64,000 nucleotides of DNA, from contig NC_049992.1 in the NCBI RefSeq assembly GCF_000003815.2, positions 16,716,467 through 16,780,466 on the forward strand. Direction: 5' to 3'. How positions within the stretch are numbered: the stretch's first letter is position 1; each line of letters starts with the position of its first letter. Made by a program: the position numbers and the translations under genes. Below are positions 9,616 to 21,600 of the stretch, one piece after another. The notes beneath the pieces are model-generated. The model ran no database searches and was not told the origin of the DNA. It was given only the letters and a program-made list of their open reading frames with translations. Origin of the DNA: Branchiostoma floridae (taxonomy: Eukaryota; Chordata; Leptocardii; Amphioxiformes; Branchiostomatidae).

Positions 9616-12600
9616 CTGCAGTGCAACACACATGGATGAGTAATGGAAACAGAAATGTTTCAATTGGATGTCCCTGTAGCTCAACTGGTAGCAGCCTCAC
9701 AGTTGAGCTCCTGGTTTTAATTATCTGGTAACGCAGGGGAGACCCTGGTTCTAATCCTGGGTAGGGCAACTTGGTTGGGCTGCAGCATCATTGGAAGGGA
9801 CGTAAAATGGGGGTCTCATGTTTGAGAAGGCAAGTTGAGTATGTTGATATACTCATGTAAGTATAAGGTAAAGGCATCTGTATCTGTATCTATATAGCCG
9901 GTACAACCGCCGTTCGGCGTAACACACCAGCTTCGCAGGCACGCGGCGCGGCAGCAGCTGGTTATATTACACCGAACGACCCGGAGAGGTAGTCCTACAG
10001 TCCTACAGGCAGAGGTAGTCCTACAGTCTTTTTGAGGCCTCAGGGGCAGAGGGTTGTTATCCACTATGTCGAGGGCATGGTATTGAAAGGTGGAGCCCAT
10101 CGCTCTCCGTTTTAGTTTTACCTCTGCAACTTAAGTCAGGTACTTAGTTTTACAGATGCTTGGAGTGAGGAAAGTCCCAAGAGCACAACATTGGTGGCAT
10201 GTCAGGGGATTTGAACCCAGAAGCTCTTTATTCTGTTACAAAAACCCTAATGTTACGGCAACACAACACCCTAACTATGGTTAGGATTTTTGATTCTTGC
10301 ATCAATTATCTAAGGAACCACCAATGGAGAGGTGGTCACCAGTACAGGTTTCACTGTAAAATATACTAGTACATGCAGTATACTTTTTGAAAGACTATCA
10401 TGTTTTAAATATATAGGAGAAGACCTTCCCATAAAGTCCGTACCTGTACTGGGGTCTGCCTGGGAGTCCCGATGGGTTCAGCATGTGTCTCTCCATCTGC
10501 ATCAGTTTGTCGTTGTGGCTCCGGATCAACAGGGGGCTGCAGGCACAGAGGAAAGGAGGGCAACATCAGCTTTGGGACCTCATACCTCTGCGACATATGT
10601 AGATTTTTTGTAAATTGCTTGTCTTAATTCTGAAGGCTTTTCCTGCTTAGGTTCAACTTCATACAATCTCCGAGCTGTATGGATGAAACAGTGAGGTCGA
10701 AAATTTGAACAACTGCTTCTTTCCTTTGCCTGGTTCTTTTGTTCGAATTGACAGTGCTGTTGGTACAATGTGCAGTTGATGTGACAAACTTGAGTTTTCT
10801 TGCAGGGTTGGCATGATATGAACAAAATACAACACAGGTAATTCTGTATCACCCTCGGTCCTGGCGCTCCTGCGGCTCAAATCTCCCTCTGGCCTTTNNN
10901 NNNNNNNNNNNNNNNNNNNNNNNNNNNNNNNNNNNNNNNNNNNNNNNNNNNNNNNNNNNNNNNNNNNNNNNNNNNNNNNNNNNNNNNNNNNNNNNNNGCC
11001 AGGACCGAGGGTGATACGGAATACCCTGTGTTGTATTTTGTTCATATCATGCCAACCCAGCGAGAAAACTCATTCCATACATGTAGGTGGCGCTCTCCGG
11101 AGCAGCCGCGTATTTCACTGCTCGGCTGCCTTTCGTCGATATTTGTGTATAAAGTCTGCATTAACCCCTTTATAGTACGATTCAAGTACTTTATCAAGGT
11201 CATAGGAAAGTCAGAGTCCTTCTACGAAACAACAAATACTATAGTAGAATTTAACGAATTGTAAATGTTATATTTTATATGCATATGTATACCCTTAGAC
11301 GTCTGTTGGTGATCCAGTCCGAGTTTTGTCAATTTGTAGAACAGTGCAATTCAGTTAGCTACATTTTAGTTGACTGCTATACTGTCATTTTGAATGTTGA
11401 AATCAATAAAAACCAAATCATCATCATCATATACATGTATACATGAGGCCTGGTTGTTGTACTAGATGGCACATGCCCAGGAACTACACATACTATGGGA
11501 ACTGTTGAATATAGCGGTACTGACTTGGTTCTGTCTGCAGTAGCTATGACCTCCTGCATGGTTTCTGAGGCTTGAGAAAACTGTGACACAGCATGCTTTA
11601 GATAACCTGGAATGGGGAAAATACCACCGTTAAATCTAACAGAATAGTGATGTATACATACATGTTTTTCTCACCAAAATTCACAAAAAACACCAGACTT
11701 GGGCCATCTTGGTTCGATTATGTCAATGACATCCATGCATGCATCAATTTCGAGATTCGACCATACTATGAATGGTGCAAAGCAGGTACAAAATGAGCAA
11801 ATATATGTAGACTACAAGAAATATCAGCAAATGGGACCAAAACTGAAGAATCACTTGTTTAGTCATTCTCAGTGTGTTTAGTCATTTGTTCAACCTTCCT
11901 GATGATGACCACTTAGTTTTTTCATAATGAAGGCAACTTCAGGGTACCCAAAGGATGTCATCCATATAATCAAATCAACGCAGACTTACCGGGTAGTTCT
12001 ACTTTATAAATTCCCAAATGAATACATGTGTAGGGAAATATTGCGATGTAAGATTGGAAAGAAGAAAAATCAAATCAAACAAATTTTTCGAAGGTGTTTT
12101 ACTCAAGAATCTAGAACTAGAAATGTGTGTCTTACCAAGGAATAAGTTGTCGTGCAGGTTTTTCTTCCCGTAATGCGTCTCCAGATCTGACACGTATTTA
12201 CTCAGGGCATCCGCGTACAGACTACAGTTCATGGGGAGTACGAAGGAGTCTGCCAGACGCAAGGCGGTCTCCCCCAGGACCCGTACCGTACCCAGGTGCA
12301 CCGAGAAGTCTGGGTCGATAAACCTCTTCATGTAGTCAAACGTCTCGTATTGCGTGTGGTAGACAGGGTAGAACGGTACGTTCAAGTTCTGAGATAAGAA
12401 ATATAAGTTACTTCACTCTAAATGCGAAACAAGTAGTAATGCTAACAAAAGTAGGGACTTTGCCAGCTAAATTCTATTTCTGTCAGAAAAGTCCTACCTG
12501 GATTTATTTTGCCAGGAAGTTATGGCGTGGTAGAAACACATATTTTTTTCCATGTTAAATGCCAAAAGTGCCATTTTTTCATGGATGCCAAAATATGATG

Positions 12601-15600
12601 GTCAATTTCGTGTAATATCAACAGTAGCAAAATTAAGTCAAAATGTCAAAACTGATAAATAATGCACATCATAAAACAGACAACACTAAAGACAACACAA
12701 TGAATTATTTCACAGGACATTTCAAAACCTTTTTCCTTACAGCCCAGAGAACTAAAAAAAACTGATTCTTTTCTGAAACTGCCCATACAGTAGAAAACTT
12801 ACAGGGTCTTTTGTGTAGGATACATCAAGGGACGAAATGCCAGCCAACAACAGAAAAGCATCCCAGTCGCTTCTCTTCACCCCGTTATGTAAGGATAGCA
12901 CTCTACCATACAGCAGCAGCAGCAGCAACAACAATAAACAATAACATAAGCGAAGACATGTACAATGCAGCAGTAACATTTGGTATAGTATCAAAGCCTA
13001 TGTTTCATACAGTAAACATGAAATTGAGTTTGCTTCAATGTTCTTTTCAGATTGAAAGAAAACGAGGATTCACTGTTTTCCTAAGTTGTACTGTGCCATT
13101 TTCTTTCCCTGATTTTCTGGCATTTTTAAGGTATTTTGATTTTAAGCAAGTGAGGATATCTTGATACAGAAGGCTGGGAGGAGAATGTGAGTATGGCTGT
13201 ACATATTCACTTTCAAAAACTAAGTGTACCAATACCTTTCCCCACAGTTTCTGTTTTCAAATTTTTAATTCATGACTATCTTTTTGAAATCCAAGAACCA
13301 ACAAATCAAATAAGTATGGCCTTTACAAGAGGGTGAAACATAGACTTTGATAACGCACATTTCATAGTTTCCTTGACCAGCTGACCACAGCTGTGAAACG
13401 TTAACTTACTTGGTCATATGTGTACTGTAGGTCTATGGAGGATATCCCAGCAAACAGCACAAAGGCTGCAAAGTCACTGCCTGTGCCTGCCAAGATATCT
13501 AGTCTGAATAAGAGGGCAGGCCGTTAGGGGGTTAGTCCATTCATAGGCCTAGACCTTAACTTGAAAGTTTGTCTGTGTTGGTAGGAGTAATTCAGAACAG
13601 AGTTTGACTGTAAATTTCACCACAAAAAATTGGACTTGCCAAAACTTTTTGACTGATTGACTTCAGTGTTTGTTAAGGACTGAACAGTCCACTGTTGCCG
13701 TGAGGTCCTGTTATGTTGATAGCACACATGACTCGGTGATCATCAGTTGCAAAAAGTCTATGGCACCCTCCTAGGGATGGTTGTATAGCTCTGATGTAGA
13801 TGGCGTCCATGATTTCTCTAGCAGAAAAGTCTCTTTTTTTTTAATGTACGGTCACAGACACAGAGGTACATGTAGTGGATTGTCCATTCATTGACAAAGG
13901 CTGAAGTCAATCAGTTGAAAATTTGGGCAAGTCCAATTCTTCCTTATGGAAACTACAATTTTCCCCTTGTAGTCATTTCTTAATCTTTGTATCAACAGGA
14001 CTACAGAAAAAATGTAACATGAATAGAGATTGTGACCAAGGTACTCAATAACATTGCCATGTAACAGAAATGACAGTAACTGACAGTGTTCATTCTTTTG
14101 CTACCAGGTGTCAATTAACTCTTCACCATAAATGCATTGGACTAATCTAGCGCTACTGTTTCATTCTCTTCCAGTTGTAAAGAAGGTATAGGGCACAACT
14201 CCACAATCTTTACTAAAAGCTCTGTTTTAAAGTTGATCCATGTAAAAAAAAACCTTCTTCCAACCTACTTGGGTGGTGAGTCAGATTTCCTTGGTTCCTC
14301 TGGTAGACTTTTAGCCCATTGCTGGTACACACTCATTCCCTTGTGGTGAGGACATGGAACCTGGACAGGACACAACAATAAAACAACAGTCAATTTGTTA
14401 TCATTCCATGTGTTACCTCCATGAAATGGAGGTATAATTCCGTGAACACGTAAATACATTTCGTTTTGTGACCGCATCTGAACTGTGAGCAGCAACACCT
14501 GTCCTGCAGTACAATGTGAACCAGTCAGAATTGCCCTGAAGAAGGTGACAGGCGGTCACCAAAACGTCGGTGAGAATAAAGCATTGGTTGTGTAAAAAGA
14601 GTCTCTTTATTCATTGGAGGTATAATTGTTTTTGGCATTTTTGATTGTATGTGTGTCTGTGTTTCCAGATATTTGTAGTCAGAATAACTTAAGAACAGCT
14701 GGATGGATTGTGACGATATTTGGTACATGTATGTCAGTAGTATAGGTCTTGTGAAGACGAAGGTCATGATCAAGTTTTGGACTCCTGGCTTGGTACTGCA
14801 GCAGAACTTCCAGTTTTTGTATCTTTATCGAGCAGAAATAGTCTGTAGCTAATGAGTCTAATAGGGATGAAAATACAAATCGTTTCAAGCTTGACCCTAA
14901 GACTTAATCAATTAATCAACAATTTTACACTGTTTCACCTTTCTTTAAGACTTTGGGGAAGAAAAATTGAAGACAATCTTTTTCGTCTTGAAACAAACTT
15001 GGCACTTGTAGAGAAAAGTAAAAAAATTTGAAAGGTGCAACTTTACAACTAGATTTGTATGTATGCTTCTTTCTTCAACAGTCTAATATTTACATGTATG
15101 AAGTAGCATAAAAGCATTTCTCTAGCCTGACCTGTTTAGCTGCCTCCTGTATGACCTGGGACAGGTGAGGGCTCGCACCCACCCACAGGGTTTGGTTACC
15201 TGTCAATCACCAGACAACAGGACATCATCACAAGGAAATGACTTTACCAGACAAGTCATGACAATCAATTTGGAGGCATGATGAAATTGAATTCCTTTGC
15301 ATGATCATAATAGAAAGGACACTGTACACCTTCGAGTCAATAGCAGTCACAAGTAGCCTGTGTTTACACAAACTCTCGTTGGCAATTGTAGGGCCGGCCA
15401 CAAAGAGCGCGATTTTAGTCAGGCTACAGTTACAAGCAATGCAATGTCAAACACTGATGAAAGTTGAATAGTTTATACGAATATCCTCCTCTCAACAATT
15501 AAATACTCCGTTTCATGAAACATTCCTAAACTTTTCCGACATTAGCTGAAAATGTACCGTTGACAGCTGCATCAATGTTCAGGTAGGCCACTGCCTTCTC

Positions 15601-18600
15601 TGTCAGCTCATTGATGTTTTCCTGCAAGTACAGGGAAAGGTGTCAGTAAAGAGAAAGATGGATGCAACACCTTTTCAATCAGAAAGCTGGATGTGCTTCT
15701 AAAGAACAAGCCATGAAAAATGTTGATTTAGAAAGAAAATTGCCATAGCCTGCAAAATATTTTGGAAGACGATTGTTAAGAATATCCATTGACCAGTTCA
15801 TACATGCTGGTTGGCCATATACTGGCAAGAATCAAGTCCATCTACATGACATTGTATTAATTTTGTTGGCCTTCGATTCAAATGACAGTTTGATCTTGGA
15901 ATCAGGACAATTTGGCCCTTAATACTAACTCAGCTGGTCAACGTGGCCAACACCCTGGTCAACTTGGCTAAACACTCTGGTCAGCTCAAACTTCTGGTCA
16001 ACTCAGTTAGGGTTAGGATGTTGGGCTGAGTTGGTCTGATTAGCCATGGGCCGAAGCATCAGACACCCCTTGACCTTTGCCCTTACCTCCACCCACTCCG
16101 TGGAGCCGATGGTGCCAAACTCCTCAGCTCCCCAGCTGGCCAGGATAATCGTCCTTCGCGGACGCCAACCTGGAACCAACAAAAACCGTCAAACAGCTCA
16201 TAAGTCTTTATACAAAACTGCATTGGTTCCATTGTTACCTTTGCCAAGATGGTTACGTTTTGGTGCTATTTGTCTGTTTGTGTGTCTGTAACAAGCATAA
16301 CTTCAGAAGCTGTGGGTGGATACTTGGCAAATGGGGTGAGGGTCAAGAAAAAAGTTCGGTAATGGGCCTCTTAGCAGCTTTGTACGGTACTGCAGTAGAA
16401 CTCCTGGTTTTGATATCTATTTGCCTTGCAGCAGAGAGAAGGCTAAATAACAGTGGGCTACATATATCAAGTTAAGGGGACTGAGCAAAACTTTCATCAA
16501 AACTTGGAATTAAATCCTAAGCAAATGTTACACTATCGAGAAGGAATAGGATATAGTTGACGCTTCATATGTTGGATTCGTCATGATAAAACTGTTTGTG
16601 AAGAATGTAAGCATATACAACTGCAGTAACTGTTATAGTATCTAATGTGCTGCAGTGAGATGTATCAAGACATTTTTTCTCTCAACAAATACATGTAGAC
16701 TGATGCTATAGCTCTACATACAATGTATACTACATGCATAATCCACTTGATATTATGAATAATATTACCACTTGTCTTAAATGAGCACTTAACATTACTA
16801 CCTGATTGGACCATTTGTCCCAGTGCACGAGCAAGCTCCAGAAAACAAGCTGTCCCGGAAGACGGGTCGATCGCTCCGTACGTCCAGGCATCGCGGTGGT
16901 TGCCGACAATCACGTATCGATCTACAAGAAACAAGGAATGGCACCATGAATGCATAATTCAGTTTTCCGACAACTGGGATGATGATAAATTTACAGCATG
17001 CCTCCATAAATAATTTCATCAGGTTGGTTAATAAATATACATAAGGTTCTTAGCTATATATCTAAAATTCAATGTGAATTTATCTCTCAATGTTTTATCA
17101 AGCTTTCAGGAAGGAATTAGAAAGGTCACCAAAGTATCACCAGCATACATTACCAGCAGGCTTATATGAGATAAAAAATAGAAGTTTGCTGCATCAGTTT
17201 TAGGGCACTTGGAGTATGTCATCCATACTGTTAGACCATAGTGTGTTTCATATCATGTATAAATGTCATTTTTCCAAGATGAACTGAACTGACCTGGTTC
17301 TACTGCTCCCCTGATGGTACCAATGACATTGTAGATGCTCTTTGTCACTCGCTTGTTGTTCACTTCCAGTTTCATTTTTCTGAAAGGCCAGAAGCAAAGA
17401 CGATGTTAAGAAAAACTTTTAACATGACACCGAAGAAAGTCTGAAGACTGACAAACTAAACAGACATTGGCTTAACTTAGACAAAATCTACAATAGACAC
17501 ATAATGCTGACTGTGACAGGAAGAACATAGAACATAGTTTTTGATACTCCACCTGCAGTACTTTCCACTATCACATAGAGGTGCTTTTGACACGTCCACC
17601 ATGACTGAAACTTCAGGAGCTACATGTAGAGCATTGCCACCTGATCATGACCCAGGTATTTAATGTCATCCCAGCAATACCCGTACATGTCTGTATGTGA
17701 TATATTATCACTGTCAGTGATAGTTTGGTTTGATAACTGGCATTTCTGACTAAATGTTGAGTCATTGACTTTACATGACTTTACATGACTTTTCTCACTT
17801 CACCCTGTTCGAATTGGGAGGTAAAAGGTGGGTGAAGTAGAGTGATGGGCTCCTTCCAATACCGAGCCCTAGACACAGTGGATAACAACCTACTGTCACT
17901 ACAGCCTCAAAAAAGTTATGATGGTTTCAAACTTTCTTACATATTTGTCTGCATTACACCAAGTAGAACTCATCCTCACCTGTCATTGTTGTCTGTTTGG
18001 TCCAGTCTGTATTCCACATTCTTGATGCCCCCTTTCCAGTCTATTGGTGCGATCTGTCCATCCAACATGCTGGAAGAAAAGACAGACAAGTTTCAATTCT
18101 GACTATACTCAGCCTGCCATGCTCCATATAGCTTCCCTGTGTTAGTATGCAATGAATCATATTTGTTTTGCAATTAATTATCATGTCTTTTCAATTTTTT
18201 ACTTCTCATTCCTTTATGATTTGTATTATTAGACATTAATTGGTAACTTCTTTCAATGCGACTTGCAGAGTAAAATTACATACCAAGGGACCTTTCCAAG
18301 GATAACAAGGTTAGCCCACCAGAAGATAGTTTTAGATTGTGAATTTTCTAAGGTACATGTACTACACTATTAATGTGTTGATGAAGGTTAGACATCCAGG
18401 TAATAAGATGAGCATTCAGTCACTGATGAAAGACAGCAGATGCTGAACTGAAATGTCTGTTTCCAAATTTTATCCAGTTGCTTGAGTAAATAACTGTTAA
18501 GTTGCATATACTATGATTAAAGATACAAAAGACAATTTTATTTGCACAAACTCAAGTAAGGGACTGGTCGATATTTAGCGGGGGGGGAGGGCCGGTCGTC

Positions 18601-21600
18601 TGGGGGGGGAGGGCCTAGGAAAAAAATTTTGAGCCGGGGGGAGGGCCTAGGAAAAATATTTTGAGACGGGGGGAGGGCCTAGGAAAAAAAAATTGCTCGA
18701 TCTACCAGCAAAATTTGTCCCTCAAAAGGCAGGAAATGCCGTTTCAGAGGGTCAAGATTTCAAAATTTCCCCGGGCCTCCACAAGCTTGAGACGCCTCAC
18801 GCCCGAGTTCGGCACCCGGCATTGTAAAATTGCGCTCCACATGCTGAAATTTCGTTCAGTAATATTTCACTGCCGCGCCTTTGACCCTATCTCTGTTTAA
18901 CACCGCTACAACGTTGTAAAAATATTTATGTTACAGTTTTCATTTACCGTTTGTATAAAGGTGGGCTAAGAAAAAAATATCAGTAAAATTTGTTTACCTT
19001 TCTTACGAAGCTGGCGCGGCAATTAGCATGAAGCCGAAGTTCATACAGGACCGGGGAGACTTTACTCAGTGTTCTACTGCATGCTATAATAAGTTCTCGA
19101 TAAAGTTACCAAAATGCGACGTAAAAATGTACTTCCGGTTTGCAATGCCACAATTCAGTCACGGTGACAAAATTTGGAGTCTTAGAAGAACTTGTATTTC
19201 TTGTCAACATCTGCGTACGCGTACCAACACATGTCAGTATTTTCCTCAGATTTTACCGCAAAAAAATGACGGGAAAATGCGTGTTTTCTTTCATGATTTG
19301 GAACGCTCTGGAAGATGACTGGTGACAGAGTGCCGTCTGCGAAAAGGCCGGTGAGACTTGTGAATTCAGCTTTCCTTGTTTCATGTTCGCTTCCTTGTTA
19401 ACGTTATAACCTGTACACATCCTCGACTTGAGAACTATCATAATGATCAAACGCAGTACAAGACATGCGTAACTCGATTTGCATGGGAAATGTTGCTAAA
19501 CGTGTCGTTACCATGACAACAGCCTTGGCGGCAGTCTTTAGATGTACCGATTTGACAGGGCTTACCACGTTATGCGAAAAATAGAATTAACTTGCAACCA
19601 ATCACAGCCAGCAGCGGCGCCAAAAAACGCGGTTAAGTTACGTCAATCACTTAGAAGCGGAAAACTTTGCGAATAACCCGGGAAACTGGCGTCTGTTTAT
19701 AGTTTGCACCAGGAGGAAAACATTATTTAACTTAAACTGAGTTGAACGATTCCTTTGTCGATAGTTATAAAACTATGAAAATCACAAGCGTGACTGTTCA
19801 CAAGGCCACTGATACACACACAGCTTCAGAGAAAAGAATTTGAACTAACGTGTCAGATTCGTAATGCATTCCAGTTTTCCGACAATTTTGCCCATTCCGT
19901 CATTTTTGACCGACAAAATGGATGTCCAAAAAGCGTGGCATTTTTAAAAGATCTCCCAAGTACAAGTCTGCGTTCTCACGCCCACCGGCAGCTACAGAGG
20001 CGACCGGTCAACCCCGCCGTGGGATCGTCGTCACACGTCGGCTCCCCCTCCCCACTACAGTTTTGGTTAGTCGTATCGTGCTGACGTTTTTGTTGTCATT
20101 TCCCCCCGATTAATTACCGTCAGTTATTGCCACCACAGAACCAAGAAAAAGTACAAAAGGTATTTGAATTGAAAATAGTCTCCGACAAGCTACTCGGACC
20201 CCATGAACTTGTAATGCGTTAAGTAAAGGGGCGGGGCGCGCGCCGCGAAGCGGCGCAAATCTACTAGAAATCCAGGTACAAAATACTCAGTTTGTGGCGT
20301 TGTTTGGATAGAGTGGATTTATGAATATCAGAAGAACACAGTAGCCTCCAAGAATCATATATGGGCTCCGAGCCATTCAATTTCCCTTTTTTTGCTAGGG
20401 GTAAGAGATCTGCCTCGCGATGAAAACCAGTAACGTTATCATAAAGAATGGCGTGAAGACATTTCCAAACGGGAGCGCAGTGATTTATTGGCGTCTTTAA
20501 TATTTTTCAAATTTCATACGAGGGGGGAGGGCCTAGGAAAAATATTTTGACTTGGGGGGAGGGCCTAGGAAAAATTTTTTGACCTGGGGGGAGGGCCTAG
20601 GAAAAAAATTTTGACCCGACCCTCTGACGACCGGCCCTCCCCCCCCGCTAAATATCGACCAGTCCCTAAGATAGCAATACACTCATCTTCAACAAAAGTG
20701 AAACTACTGCTGTGGTACTTACTTCAGGAATTGTTCAGCATCCTTGTAGCTGATTGGTTGAGATGGTATGGTTGGCAGGTTGGCATCTGACTCATTTAAT
20801 CTGGCAACATTGTCTGTATCAGGGAACAGCAAGAGAGACAGTGGTTACACCTACAAATTTTACTGGTAAAAAGTATTTCTAATAAAGGCACTATCCATAA
20901 CAAGCCTTGATTATTTGGTGAAGGGATGTGTTCGTGGAACTCTAGTTATGAATTGAAAAAAAGTACTTAGGAAAGTATCAGGCTCAGTACTTTCCTGCCC
21001 ACTGACCTATAGCAGGGTACATGGGTGTGAGAGGGTCTCCCATACCCGCCCTGATGTCCCCAGTCTGTACCCCGTCTCTAGGCAACCACCACGAGACGTT
21101 GTAGGTGTCGTTACTGCCGTGTATGGCGTAGTCAGCCGGGTCGGAGTAGAGAACCACACCGATGGCTCCGGCTGCTGCAGCGTGCTCCACCTGTGGATGA
21201 AAATACCACACAGGGCAAAGGTTATTAAAATAAATACAGGCTTGTGCCTAGGGTTTACCTAGAGCATCTATCATATATTAGACTAAGTGAAAAAGTTTAA
21301 ACTTTGTTCCATCAGGTTCCGCCTTTCCGCTATTTATGATTCGCTGCTGAGTACTGACGTCATCCGACGACTTCCGGAACATCAGTGCAGCAAATCATCT
21401 ATCTGAAGAAGGTCAGAGTACTCAACCGAAAATTTATTGTGAGTCTTTTTGTTGTGTTGGAACAAAGTTGAAACTTTTTCACTATGGGATTTACCAACAC
21501 AGATGAGCTTTCATTTGGATATATTAGACTTGTATAAGTTTCTTTATTGTGAAATGAAAGAGAGATTTCACATTGATAAGACAGTGCAGGGTGCAGACTT

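Noticed and set aside
9668..9740. tRNA-like block with A and B boxes
   Set aside because: It cannot fold as a complete tRNA and is repeated with the same 3' body elsewhere, so it is a SINE head.
10659..11045. Open frame across the first N run
   Set aside because: It exists only because N codons are read through; the visible parts are repeat arms.
19028..19318. Open frames inside the Harbinger-like element
   Set aside because: They overlap one another in different frames and contain no DDE transposase or Myb/SANT motif.
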